Source: Ciona intestinalis
Taxonomy: Eukaryota; Chordata; Ascidiacea; Phlebobranchia; Cionidae
DNA: 64,000 bases
Assembly: GCF_000224145.3 (NCBI RefSeq)
Contig: NC_020172.2
Location: forward strand, 4,741,961 to 4,805,960
Reading direction: 5' to 3'
In this document: positions 46,805 to 59,300 of the stretch, piece by piece
How the letters are laid out: each line of letters starts with the position of its first letter
How positions within the stretch are numbered: the stretch's first letter is position 1
Made by a program: the position numbers and the translations under genes
The notes under the pieces: generated by a model
Told to the model about the DNA's origin: nothing
The model's database searches: none
The model's input: the letters and a program-made list of their open reading frames with translations, nothing else

Positions 46805-48022
46805 TTAGAGTTCATTTCGTTTCAATTCTCTCAACGCTTCTTTTGATTCCTCAATCTTGCTTTCATCCAGTTTAAGATTTGATCCTCTGATAATGCCATC
46901 CTCATTTTCTTGGATCAAGCTCTCCAAGTCTCTTCCGAACTCAAGTCCGAGATGTTTTCCGATAAAAGCGCGGACTATCTCGTTGTTTAGTTTCGCGACT
47001 CCAAGAGGTTCTGCTGTTCCTGTGAAATGAATAAGCTTTGCAATAAAACGAGACTTTACAAAAAGAGCAAAGTCAGTCTGAGACAAATGAGAGGTTCCAG
47101 CCAACGTGATAATTTTTCTCTCCGCTTCTATGTCAAAGGTGTCCGAATCCAATTTTCTCATGTCTTCAACACTTTCAGCCCATTGGTAATTCTCGCTGTT
47201 GATGAACAGAAAAGGAACAGATTTGATGTTGGTGTAGATCTTCTGATCAAGAGGATACATCCAGGAGTCTAACCCAATCCCGACTTTGAATCGTTCATCC
47301 ATTGATAATGTAGCAACTGCCGTTCCCCCTCCAAAAGAATGTCCCAGAACTGCACATTTTTCGAGGTCGAGGGCATTTTTGAACTGATAAAGGTTCTCAT
47401 TTCCTTCAACAGTTTTCAAATTGCCTTCGTTCAAAAGTTGCAGAGTGTCGAGAATTTTGCAACATTCTGCCGCTCGGTGGCGAACTTGTTTGTTTCGATG
47501 TTCTTGCTCAGCAGGCTCCCCTCCACTTACCCTATGGTATTGAAGCCATTTCTTTTCCACTATTTTCTCACCCACTTCGTTTTCCTTTTCTTCGAAATAA
47601 TAAGTTGCAGAAGCCGATTTATCTGAATGCTCAATGGAAGCAACCAGTGTTCCATACGAGGCTAGATCAGTGCATACATTACTGCAAGTAGTTTTGTTGC
47701 AGGCCAGGCCATGGGAAAGCAAAACTACTGGCAGCTTGTCAACACTTTTTGGCATCTGCAGATCGCCATTCCAGGCCACAGGTATCCGTAACCCGGAAAA
47801 GAACCATCCAAAAAGTCGAGACAACGAAGGTATTTTCATAACGTTCGTAAAGCCTGCAGCATATTCGTGGCAGGGAAACCATAACGGGCCTTCAGTAAAG
47901 GCCGAATCGAATTGTTTAGTCGGGTAATACATACGAAATAAGCAACGGTCTTCACCATATTTTGTTGTTATGTCAAAACTGCCAACTTGAAACGGTCCAG
48001 ATGGTTTGGGCAATTGTCTCAT
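46805..48022 (-). CDS. PAFAH2: PAF-acetylhydrolase 2-like lipase, intronless copy 2
   Basis: This single-exon frame of 405 residues starts at ATG 48022 (MRQLPKPSGPFQVGSFD). The catalytic residues are intact: serine in GHSFGG, aspartate in GLDSWMYPL, histidine in GTSHLSQTDF. It is in tandem with copy 1 on the same strand. The two proteins are near-identical over NVCTDLASYGTLVASIEHSD and over the last 50-60 residues up to EALREL, but clearly diverged between, for example after the catalytic aspartate. The C-terminus ends KRNEL. No signal peptide or membrane segment is visible. It is head-to-head with the death-domain gene, 547 bases apart. Confidence 0.92.
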   Translation of the reverse strand: MRQLPKPSGPFQVGSFDITTKYGEDRCLFRMYYPTKQFDSAFTEGPLWFPCHEYAAGFTNVMKIPSLSRLFGWFFSGLRIPVAWNGDLQMPKSVDKLPVVLLSHGLACNKTTCSNVCTDLASYGTLVASIEHSDKSASATYYFEEKENEVGEKIVEKKWLQYHRVSGGEPAEQEHRNKQVRHRAAECCKILDTLQLLNEGNLKTVEGNENLYQFKNALDLEKCAVLGHSFGGGTAVATLSMDERFKVGIGLDSWMYPLDQKIYTNIKSVPFLFINSENYQWAESVEDMRKLDSDTFDIEAERKIITLAGTSHLSQTDFALFVKSRFIAKLIHFTGTAEPLGVAKLNNEIVRAFIGKHLGLEFGRDLESLIQENEDGIIRGSNLKLDESKIEESKEALRELKRNEL

Positions 48023-48569
48023 TTTCGCACGATTCTTAACAATGCTGAATAGGTTGTTGATAATTTAGCGAACGTACTCGTAAGTTTAAAACTTTGTAAT
48101 GAACACATTTCTGCTGCTACTGCGTATTTATTCGCAAAATAGCCACGTAGCCTAACGTTAGTATTATGCAATCTTAAGACACACAGTCACAGGGCGTAAC
48201 TCGTGAGTGTTTGTTTACAAATTTCACGTGATCTCGTGACGTCATTTTAAAGGAATAACTTCTAATATTTCGTTTTTTTAGCATGAATTACCAATTTTTA
48301 GACAATTTTATATTTTTGTTGTTGTACTTCAAACAAAACAAACGGAAATTATATTCGTTATGTATCTTAGTATGATTCTATCATAGATATGTAAACATAT
48401 ATTAAGGTATTTATGATTCTATTAAAATGTAGTTCGCACATTAGGGATAGCACCGTGGTTTTTCCCAAGTAAACTTCCTATTTTTTGACTAACGCGAAAT
48501 TACGACATATTTCGCAACACAACCGCTGAAGGATTTTTATCGTTGCCTTTACCTTTTAATGCATTCTCG
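48023..48569. promoter_or_regulatory. Divergent promoter region with E-box and CRE
   Basis: This spacer lies between the start codons of PAFAH2-like copy 2 (minus) and the death-domain gene (plus). It contains a CACGTG E-box (48225-48230) and a perfect CRE palindrome TGACGTCA (48237-48244), six bases apart. A shared bidirectional promoter is inference from spacing. Confidence 0.5.
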
Positions 48570-50994
48570 ATGAGCTCAAACACTGTAGATAGGTAAGAAA
48601 CTTTTTTATTTGAAAGTCTCGTCTTTACTGATTTTTTTAATCTCTGTCGTTTTGCTGCTAAATGAAAATAGTTAAACAAAGACACACACAAAGTTACATA
48701 CATGGTAGCGTATGTGAACGGGTACGACTGTACGAGGGGTATGAAACAAAAAATCGGTGGTATACCCACTGTCCTTGCCTTGCCACTAGAATAAATAAGT
48801 CACATTCATTCACTCAATGGTCATTTTTTCAAACTCCTGTAAGTTTTTGTAAAAAAGCTGGTAAATAAAGAATTTGTTTTTTACAGAAATAACAGAGTGG
48901 AGTCCCAGATACCTCGTATTTTTAACAAATACATCAAGGAATGCAATGCTGGGCAGTGGCTGAAGTTCATTAGGATTCTTGGTCTTTCAGAACATGATAT
49001 ACAAAACCATAGAATGGGCAATGATATGTATGAGTGGAAATATCGAATGCTGGACAGATGGAAAATGGTCGTCGGTAAAGTGTTTTATTACTATGGCTTT
49101 ATATTTTAAAATATACCATATTTGCTACAACTTTTTAGTTGTACTGTATTATTATAATATCATATAATAATACCATGTTTACACCAGAGCCATAGAAATA
49201 CCGAGTAGTCCAACCCATTGTTACGTAAAACACAAATTGAACGGCAATTTGGGTCCAAAATAACACAGTAGGTATAGGGAAAATGTATGTTTTTCGGTAA
49301 ATTACAGAATTATAGTAAATTACAGAAAACAAATTTAAAGGTTGAAAAATGTAAAAAACATCACCACATTTGCTTTATTTTGGACACACATAGACGGCAG
49401 TTGGACTACTCGGTGTTTATACGACTCTGGTTTACACTACATACATACGGCTTATAAATGGTTATAAAGGATTTTTGTCTAGAAAACAAAGAACATTCAG
49501 AGAATTATAGAACTATGTCCTCTTGACTCCCATAGACCGTTGTTAATTGTTTAAAATACGCTCAGGATATTTGGAATTTTTGTGCTAAATGTGTCTCGTC
49601 TTCTCCCACCCTACTTGGTATATCACAAATCTTGAATAGTTCATTTCGTATTTATCTCACTCTTATTCCGAGTTCTGATGCAATGTAACAATATATAAAA
49701 AATAGATATCCAATGTAGTGAAACACTGCCTACTAGAGATATCTATAGAGGCCGAGAGTAAAATCATTTTTGTAATGTAATACAGGTAACAGAACAGATG
49801 TTCAATATGAAGCTTATTTAAAAGAAGCCTTAGATGAAATTGATTTAAGAACACCATCCAACCTTCAATATGATTATTCAACTCTGAACCAAAGTATGAA
49901 AGTTTTATTTGTACAGTTACAAGTGTGGTAACTTGAACTTGGCACAAGATGTATAAAATATAAAAAAAAAAAACACCCGTGTTATGATAACCTTCATTGC
50001 TCTTCCAGGAGCAATTAAATAAGACTAAGTTATATCTATTTATTCATTTATTCGTGGTTTATTCTTTTTTTCTAACTCTCTGGCACACTGCTGTTTCCCT
50101 CTAGTTCAGGTTAACTGCATTTTGTTGTTGTTGGGGTACCGTTTACGCAGTTTAAAAAGTATATTTATGTATTGCATTGTAACTTCTTACTTTATCCTCG
50201 AGTGGCCGGAAAACGACAATTGTTAAGCACGGATGTTCTAGGAGGGGAGGGGGGGGGGTATTTTTTATGTGTGGCTGATAATTTGGACAACCCATTAGTG
50301 ACCACTGGGTTGAAGCAATTGCGATTAAATGTCTTGCCCAAGGACACATTCGCCCACAATGGTAGCAGCGAAGAGCCTATTAACATGTATTTTTAACTGT
50401 TTATAAATTTAACATGACAGCAGCAAGACCTTATTCATTCGGATAACTCTTCTTTTAATTTCAGACAAAAGGTTTGCACAAGTAGCCTACAACTTTATAG
50501 ACAGACACTCGTCAAACTTTTTATCAATTATGAACGAACAGCTGCATGAATATGACATCAGACACCTAAAAGATGAACATCATGATAATAACTTGGAAAT
50601 GATGTATCAGATGATACTCAAGTTGCAAAAGAGTCAACGAATGAGTAAGTTGTAGTGAAAATGTAATGAACCAACGCCGGTCTACATCTCAGGTTACATG
50701 GCGTCTCATGCTTTAAAACCTCAAGTTCTGATGTTTAACATATTTTCGCTGTTGTTGCGTAACTTGTTTTACTGCTACTTCCCATCTTTTGATTCTTAAA
50801 CTATCTGTAATACACCTTTTTCATGTAAATATACCAAAGAACAGTAGAGGAGCTTATTATTAATTTATCGTTTGGTTGCAGTGGTGTCTGTATAACCTGC
50901 TAAATCCATTTTTCAAAAACTAAATTTATTTTATTTTTTAGGTAATGAAGAAATGGAAAACTTCTTTAGTCAAAATCATAATCGATCAGTTTGA
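48570..50994 (+). CDS. Small protein with two death-domain-like regions
   Basis: Exons 48570-48592, 48887-49074, 49786-49893, 50465-50644 and 50942-50994 total 552 nt (183 residues) with matching phases. The start is MSSNTVDRNNRVES. Region 1 (about residues 12-85) has the death-domain pattern: GQWLKFIRILGLSEHDIQ, then YEWKYRMLDRWKMVV, then YEAYLKEALDEIDLR. Region 2 (about 115-180) repeats it: NFIDRHSSNFLSIMNEQL, HEYDIRHLKDEH, NLEMMYQMILKLQKSQRMS and MENFF, like the last helices of FADD. Death domains are homotypic adaptors in death-receptor and Toll/NF-kB signalling. No membrane segment, caspase or kinase domain is present, so an adaptor role is likely. It is not confidently assignable to FADD, TRADD or MyD88. 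The tiny first exon rests on phase fit and a good donor, so the start is less certain than the rest. Confidence 0.72.
49185..49429. mobile_element. hAT-type MITE with 8-base target duplication
   Basis: A 245-base element lies in an intron of the death-domain gene. The left terminus CAGAGCCATAGAAATACCGA continues GTAGTCCAAC; the right terminus reads CAGAGTCGTATAAACACCGA then GTAGTCCAAC on the other strand, so the inverted repeats span about 30 bases with a few mismatches. It is flanked by GTTTACAC at 49177-49184 and 49430-49437. An 8-base duplication and CAGAG ends are typical of hAT elements. It has no coding capacity. Confidence 0.88.
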
Positions 50995-51944
50995 ACTGTT
51001 TGGAGCCAGTAAGTGACTTTCTCCTAATGCCTTTGTTTCTGTGTATATAACAATCCTCTTTGTTTAATCTCAATAGTATTTTCAGCAAGAATAAAGGTAA
51101 CTTGGTTTATTCTTACATGGCAGAGCAACTACAGTTGTTATAACAAAGTTGTTCTGTTTCAAACACCTCTTGCCTGCTTACGAGTTACCAACTATATCTT
51201 TGTGGGTGATTATTTTTTCTGTATTGCTGACAATTTGGACAACCCAATAATGACTACCAGGTTGTACGTTTACTTATGTAGTCTTGAATACTCTTTAAAC
51301 TATAGATTATGGACCACACTCTTATTGTACAGTTAATGCTATTACAGTGCCTATTGCTACTATGTCAGTTTTATAAACATGTATTTTAGTTCTGTGCTGT
51401 TAATAATGATGTTTTTGAATAGTTGCAAATCTCAATACTACACGAGATTTCATTCGAAAATGTAAGCTATGGTATAACTGTAATTAAAGTAACAGAAAAA
51501 AATGAATATTTTGTAAAGTTTTTGCATCTGCTGTATGTGTGTTATTGGTGCTTGTTAAAACTACAAAACTGTGAAATTACCACCGAAAATTCAATTGAAC
51601 TATGCATAACTTTTTAGGCCAAATTTGAAACTATCAGGTTGTTGAGCATATTTTTCTAGAAACATATCATTTTGCTTTTATTAACACTCTGTAAAACATT
51701 CTTTATTTGACTTGACTTGTAACTTTTTTAATGCTGGCTTTTCTTGTACATATCATATCCATACCTGCAATATATATTGGAATTTACATAGCATTAATGT
51801 TTATTCCATCAAATTTGAGTTTCAGTTACCAGTTCTTCAGTTACCAGTCTTGTAATTGTATATTCTATGTGGGTGAGATCTTACAGCGTGGCACGATATG
51901 TGGCCTAGGATTTAGGCCAAAGTTGGCACATTAACCAACACCCA

Positions 51945-52075
51945 GGTTGCTACAATCCAATAGTGACCACTGGGTTGGAGTAATGTCTGTTAAGTGTCTT
52001 GCCCAAGCACAAATGGTACCAGTGTTGAGCATTAAACCCAGTATCCTTTGGCTACAGTGCATAGCCATGGTGCTG
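51945..52075. repeat. SINE-like fragment (CTTGCCCAAG type)
   Basis: It contains GACCACTGGGTTGGAGTAAT, TCTTGCCCAAGCACAAATGG and TAGCCATGGTGCTGGACTT. A related copy lies at 50270-50370 and fragments near 20610-20670 and 42930-42990. The arrangement resembles tRNA-derived SINE tails, but no intact pol III boxes were identified. Confidence 0.45.
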
Positions 52076-52282
52076 GACTTGAATGAATATGAAGGAATGT
52101 AACTTACTTTATCCTCGCGTGGCGGAAAAACGACAGTCGTTATCACACGGGTTTAACACCTTGTGCCAGCTTACGAGTTACCATGTATGTTACTTTGTGG
52201 GTGTTACTGTGTAACTGTTTAAATAGGCAACAAGAAAGTTCTCTTTTTTGTTACTTTACTATTTGAAGTTTTTTCAATGCTA

Positions 52283-52487
52283 GTGTGTTTGTTCTTCAGT
52301 GTGAAGTGCTATAAACTAGGTAGTGAGGTTGTTCTTCAGTGTGAAGTGCTATAAACTAGGTAGTGAGGTTGTTCTTCAGTGTGAAGTGCTATAAACTAGG
52401 TAGTGAGGTTGTTCTTCAGTGTGAAGTGCTATAAACTAGGTAGTGTGTTTGTTCTTCAGTGTGAAGTGCTATAAACTAGGTAGTCAG
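52283..52487. repeat. 40-base tandem repeat, five copies
   Basis: The unit GTTCTTCAGTGTGAAGTGCT plus ATAAACTAGGTAGTGAGGTT is almost perfectly repeated five times. Confidence 0.95.
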
Positions 52488-53159
52488 GTTACAGGCCACT
52501 AATGTATAAAATAGAAAACTAGTATTGTGTTTTCTACTCTTTTTGTTTGTGGCATAGTTTTTATGTACCAACATAGTCATTTACTCTGATGAAAGCTGTT
52601 AGAATAGGACACCTATGTTTCAATGAATGAGTTTGCTGTTGTACATGTATTTTAGAGACAGTTTGTATAGATCCACAGTCATTATAGTTTGTGTTTTTAT
52701 TCTCATATTTAAAAGACGACTCCAGTTTAATTTCAAAGTAGGTTTATTGCGAATGTTGATACAAAAATCTGAATAACTTTCGCTTAGAGTTAATACTGTA
52801 CATAATAGGGGAATTCCCTGTGTTGATCTCTTTACCCGGTGATCGCGGATATGGCTGCTCCAAGAAGTGCTGTGGAAAGATGAAAGAAACACTGGTGAAT
52901 AATTCAGTTGTGGTGTATATATACATATAGTAGTTGGGGGTAGGATGAATACCGTTAGCACATAATATCCCGTACTTTCTAGCTTGTTTTGAACAATTAA
53001 CAAAACGCTTTTTCAGATTTGCGGGAATTTATATATTTTTATCTGCTAGGATTTTGGAAACAGTGGTTAGCAACGCGCTAGTCTCTAAACCAGAGGTCAC
53101 CAATGGGTTGTGTAAACTGCCAGTCATACAGAAGTAACAGTCACACATAAGTTAAATGT

Positions 53160-53345
53160 GTGGTAGTTGTAAGCAGGCACGAAGTGTATAAAACAAAACA
53201 CCTGTGTTATAACGACTGTTATTGCCCCACCATGTAAGGATAAATAAGTTACATACGTGGTAACTCGTAAGCTGGCACGAGGTGTATGAAACAGAACACC
53301 TGTGTTATAACGACTGTCGTTTTCCAGCATGAAGGGTAAATAAGT
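53160..53345. mobile_element. Two adjacent copies of the GAGGTGTATGAAACAGAACACC-type element
   Basis: Each copy has the blocks GGCACGAGGTGTATGAAACA, ACACCTGTGTTATAACGACT and GGATAAATAAGTTACAT in order. They are directly adjacent, just past the 3' end of the CCP gene. Confidence 0.75.
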
Positions 53346-53357
53346 TACATTATTTCA

Positions 53358-56300
53358 TTACATACATTGAACACATCGTGGTGGAAGGTTAACGAAATGA
53401 GGGCCATCTTCAGTGCAAGTCCCAGTAGCATCACCAACTAATTCGAACCCTGGGAGGCACTGAACAGTTATAGTGTCGTAAGCGTTGTAAATAAGCTTGG
53501 TGGGAGGAACAAGGATTGCGTTGTCAGGTGTGATGTCGCTAGCAAGGCATGTGTTGGGAATAAGAGCACGGTCTGCAAAATCGAAGGCCCTAAGTTAGTA
53601 AATATAGTTTGCTGTTGAGGTAAAATGGCTAAATCGCGGGTGCATATAGCCAAGTTTGACAACAATCGCCAGTTTGGGAGGACTCTTTTTGTATGTTGGG
53701 GTAACGAGTTAACTCTTGCCGAAACCCCAGGTTCCCCAGCGAGCCACGCCGTAGAACCTCGGGCATAGAGAATATAACATAGACGTGTTTCGGTAATGGG
53801 CCAACTATTCCTTTACTCCGAGGTCCCTCGCTGTATAACCTCCCCTATATATAATAGAGCGGTAAGATAATAGACTTAGCTTTAATCTCAGGTTTTTCAA
53901 AGTAGAATTTTGCTAATATAGAATAGACAATATGTATTTGCAGCTAAGACAAACCTAGCGAAGGTCGGCAAACGAAACGGTCAGCACGCCATTGTCCATC
54001 ACTCAAGCATACGGCTGTTGGCAAACCAACTCCGACGTATCCGCTGTTACATTCGTAGGTGATGACGTCTAAGGGTATGTACCCTGTTTTCCCATCTGGT
54101 CGGATGCGACCGTTAGGTGGCGGTGAAGGGGTGCATGAAGCTGATGGCGGGCGGACATCTGCAACGGATAGCCATGTTTAATAGGGGAAGAAGTTAAATC
54201 AGGTTATCAAGGGAAATTACAAATAACTCAGTGTTAAATATTACAGCAGAGTTGTTCTAGTTAGAGCGAACTTAAAATTCAACTTGTGATCAAAAATACG
54301 AACAAATGGTTTGAATTTTAAATCAAAAGTCAAAAAGTCTGATGAAAATGAACAGAAAGTAAAGATAGATAATACCAGCCATAAAGTAATGTCTTTGGTT
54401 CTTTATGTATAGACTACTAAACAACCGAGCAAACATGCGTATACTACATTTGGGAAATGAAAGATACTACGCTTTCATTTCTTGTAATAAAAGCCAAGAA
54501 ATCTATACATCACAAAGGTACTAGGGAGTAATAATCATAAAGTCGTTCTTGTGCAGAGGTAGAATATTGTGTGAAAAGATGAGACACCTTTTCGTTCTAT
54601 TTTCACGTACCATTTGGTAGTAAAAAAGAACATTTAACGAATTATAAAACCGTATTCTCATGATGTTTGGTTATCATGTGTTAAAGGTGCCCCATCTTAC
54701 CCCACAATACTATAAATGGCATGCGAGGTTCTGTGTATTTTTAGGGAATCAGTAAACCGCTTCATTTCGTATACCGTCCTTTGCCCGAGAACTAGTTTTA
54801 AGTAGGGCCTATGTGTAAAGTATCAGTAGATTTTGAATAAAAGCAATGTTATTGTTTGTTTAGGTAGATAACTTTTAAGTGTAGTAATACATGAAATGAA
54901 GAGTTAAGTTGTTTGGAAAGGCTCGTGTCAGGCCCGTGCGAGAACACCCGTAGCATAATAAAGATAACTTTAGTACGCCAAAGAACACCTAAGGGTTGCT
55001 GTGGCATGAAAAGATTTTGTGACGACAGACGTGCAATGCTTACAACATGAATTTACTTATGCATTGGGGGGCGGGGTCGAAGGTACCGTCCGGACGGCAC
55101 AGCACGCCTTCGCTGCCGACAAGGTTGGCCCCTGGGTTGCAAGCGTACAGAAGCATCTGGCCGATGCCCCAGAAAGTTGATTCGCCCAAAATGTATCCAT
55201 TCGTGGGAGGGTTCGGCCTCGGGCAACCAATTGGCGCCGACACTGTTGTTGTGATTGGCGGAACTGCATCACAATTTTCATGTTTGTGATTTCATATATA
55301 GTTTCACATGGTGTGTGAAACAGAACACCCGCGTTATAAAGGCTGTGATTGCCCCGCCACGCGAGGACTAGTAAGTTACACTTAGTTTCCGCTACATCGA
55401 GGTTCTGATGCTTTAACATTATACATTTGGTGACTACGTATAATTCCTACCGCTCCCCAATGCATTGCATATTTATAGAAGTGGATTTATCCTCACCTAA
55501 TACGCATGATGTAATTTTGGTTTCAAATTGACCGTTGGACTGGCAGATTGTGAAAGTGTCTCCGGCAACGATATATCCAGGTTGGCATTGGTATGTAAAA
55601 GCTGATCCAACCTGGTACGTGGCGGACGAAGAAACGCCAAATGCTGGTACAGGGGGGTTGGTGCAAGTAACTACATTAACTACGGGTGGTGGGTTAGTAG
55701 TCACTCGAACAAGCGTGCGGAAGGGAACTGTTGGGACAACTGGTGGCAATGTGACTGGAACTCCTGTTTTAAATATTTAAACGTTAAAAACTTCATATTA
55801 AATGAAAAAGACATTTCTTTTATTAAAATAACTAAACTTTACAAGCTTCATATTAAATGAAAAATGCGGATTATAGTGAAAAAAAGTTAAAAGATTTATT
55901 CACTACCAAATAGAGAAATAAATGGGATGAAAAGGTGTCCCATCTTCCCCCACCCTCTAATCTATGAAAACAATATCTTACTTGGCAGAATACAGACAAG
56001 ATTGGTTGGTGTGAATTGTCCGGTTCCTTGGCAGATGACTTGTGGATTTCCTTGGATGACGTAAGGGCCTCGACAATCAAATGTTACAAAGTTGCCTGGG
56101 AAGTAGACTTGCTTTTGACCGGCTGAGATATAACCGTTTTGTGGTGGTACTGGCTCTGGGCATGTGATGACGATAGCGGTAGGTTGAACGATTCCAACTG
56201 TTGGCTGGACTGCAGGTCTGGTTTGTACGCCGCTTCCTGTGAGGCATAACAAGGTAAGTCGTGTATAATCAGTGGTCACTAATAATGGATCATTCGCCAA

Positions 56301-59300
56301 CCATACAAAAAATATTGTCAGCCATACTTTTAGCCATATACCGTGTTGGTATATAGTTTCTTAGCTGATTACATTTGAGCAAAAACCAATCATCCACAAA
56401 GTTAGATATGTGGTAACTCAGAACACCCATGGTTTATGAAACAGAACACTCATGTTATAACGAATGTCGTTGTTGCTTTTGGTGTTTTTTTTAGTTTTGG
56501 ATAACATTAGTGATTATTGAGCAACAATTCTGTTAAATTTTTGCAACGCGACACATTGGTCGCAATAGTAGCAGCGTCTAGCTTCGAACGCTTGTATCCT
56601 TGGTTACGAAGTTTTAAACGCATTTTCAGAGCAGCTCGCACGCGAAGAAAAGCGCGCGAAGCGCTGGCGGCAAACGTGCTGATTATTATTGCAACTTACC
56701 GATGCAAGTAGGTGCTGGGCTCGAGTACTGTCCGCCTGCCTGGCACACAATGGTAGCAGTTCCAAACATAGTGTAACCAGTGTTGCAAGTGTATGTAACT
56801 CGAGTACCTTGAGCGAATACTGTCATGTCTTGTTTATCATGCGAGCCATAGAAGGGAACCGGTGGTGGTTCGCAAGTGGCGGTAGAACCTGAGTTTAGTT
56901 TAATGTTGATTTTAAATAAGAGTGTTAATATAGCATAGGTTGAACTAGGATATGTAAAGCTGTAGTTAGACTGTATATAAAGGTGGATAAACCACTTGTA
57001 TAAAAGTAAATGCCCGGGTGAATATAACATGTACTTTCATATGTTGTTTTTATTAAAGGTGTAATCATAGCACTAAGGATGTGTGACTATATAGTACGGT
57101 TGTGTATGTTAACATATCTGCATTAGCCAATGTTAGTACTAAATCTAAGAATGTATGACTATAACATATATGTTACCTATGTTGCAGGTTTAGGTTGTAT
57201 TTATAAACATGGTTGTGATCACGTTATACGACAAGGTAAGCCAATACTGGTATGTGGAGTTAAAGCCCAATTGTCTAAGTTACTTACGAACACATTCTGG
57301 TGGAGAACTCGAGAAGTTTCCATTTGCTTGACAAGTTTGGACGGCGGGTCTTGTGAGGATGTAGCCAGGTCGGCAACTGTATGTAACTTGGTCGCCAGCA
57401 TTCCATGTGAAGTCGCCAACTGGTGAAACGAAACCGTTCTCTGGTGCAATTGGAGAGTAGCAAGGTGCTGTGACGTCAGGTTGTCTTGTGGGCACTGTCG
57501 ACATAAAAAGATGAAAGAGGAACGCCAAGACCTAAACGGTTGAAAAATATGCGTAAAGTAACTCACAAGCACAAATGATGACGACTTGGGACCATCGTCC
57601 GTTAGAGAGGCAAACGAATGAGTTGTCTCCTGTTAGCTGATAGCCTGGGTTGCAACGCACGAACACACGTTGTCCTACACCCCACGATACTTGGTTGTTT
57701 GTGGCAATGACTTGACCGTTGACTGGGATTGGTGGTCTGACACAACGGATGTTAACTTGTGTGACTGGAGCTTGGGTCGTGGTTCTTGCTGTTGCTATAT
57801 TGGAAAAATATGTTAAAAACGTCTGCATCTATAACCCTGGTGCGGCATATTGACGCACACACAACGACAATTCGGCCGCTTTGCTGGCATTATTACACTT
57901 ATACGTCACACGAAGGTAAGTTAAAAAAATATACGCTAATATACAACTGATTTTATAAACTGTTGGTCCTTACAGTCGTTATAACACGTGTGTTATGTTC
58001 CATACCCATATCTTGCCTGTTATACGCCCCTCGTGCCCGCGTACGCGTTATACAGTAGGGTGGGGGGAGATGGGACGCCTTTAGCACATAAAATATCCAA
58101 ATATCCTGATATTGTTTTAAACAAATAACAACAGTCTATGGGAGTCGTTAGGATACGGTTTTATATTTCCTTAAATGTTCTTTGTTTACTATTAAATGGG
58201 ACGAAAATAAAGTTAGAAGGTGTCCCAAGTAAAGTAATAGTTCCAATAAACTCTATAAATATAGTCGCTTCTAATAAGATAAACAATAACTACCTGGCAT
58301 CACACAGGACGGTGAAGGGTTGCTGAAAAGACCTGAGCTCATGCATGTAGCTTGCCGGTGATCGGCGGGAGTGGCAACCATGGGTGAGGGGCAAGTATAA
58401 CTGATGACTTCGCCAAGATTCCAGAACCTTTTATCCACTGGAGCAAGGATGATGACGTTACCACCGACCGCAGGGATGGAGCATCTTGTGATTGATGGTG
58501 TAACTTGTCTTGCTGAAAAAGTAAGCGTTTGTTTAAATTACTTTGTTTGATTAATATAGCTTACATTACATAAATATGTGTCTATATATAGTTGTAAAAT
58601 TAACGTATTTTTGTCTTGCTACACAGTTATGGACATAAAATTATTGTGCATGATTAGTATAACAGTTGTTATGTTTACGTTTTATTAAAGTTGTCACGCA
58701 CGTTGTTAAATATATACACTTGTTGTTCTACGTTTAAATGCAATATGGGCACATATTTATTTACAATCCTGTAGGGCACGACCCGCGCGCTGTGGCATTA
58801 TTATTATTTCATTTACAAACTACCTTTATGTATGCAGTCCTGTTATTAGAGGCGCTAAACTAGCGGGTATACAGTTAAAGAGAACGGGACTTTAACTTAA
58901 AATAGTGATGTGAAACGCCACGACGAATGCTTTTTTTGTGAAGTGCAACACAGGTGATCTGTGTGTGTACAACGTAATGTCATATTATTAAGTTGTTTTC
59001 ACATGAATAGTGGACCCAGTTGGACAAAACTATTAGCGTTTTTGGTTTTAGTTACCGTTGCATTCAGTTTTATTATGTACCTCTAAATTTCTTTTGTGTA
59101 ATTCATAAATGTGTATTTCACACATTAAGCAAAAAGTGTTAACAATTTTACATTCTTTTATGCGTTGATTTGTATATCATCTAAAACAATTCTTCTATAT
59201 TTATTAATTAGGCAAAAAGTGTTAAAAATTGCCTTCGTAAAGCTTCTGCGTTAAAATGTCGTAGCGTAGCCCCACAAATTTGATCGAACTCGACTCGGTG

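Larger units (their letters stand above)
50995..53357. other. Convergent spacer between death-domain gene and CCP gene, repeat-rich
   Basis: No gene is recognised. It holds 3' UTR sequence, SINE- or MITE-like fragments (about 51200-51270, 51945-52180, 53160-53345), a 40-base tandem repeat, and an AGTAGGGTGGGG-like fragment at about 52925-53035. Confidence 0.5.

Noticed and set aside
45050..47927. Several plus-strand frames opposite the PAFAH2-like genes
   Set aside because: They are antisense shadows of well-supported minus-strand coding sequence.
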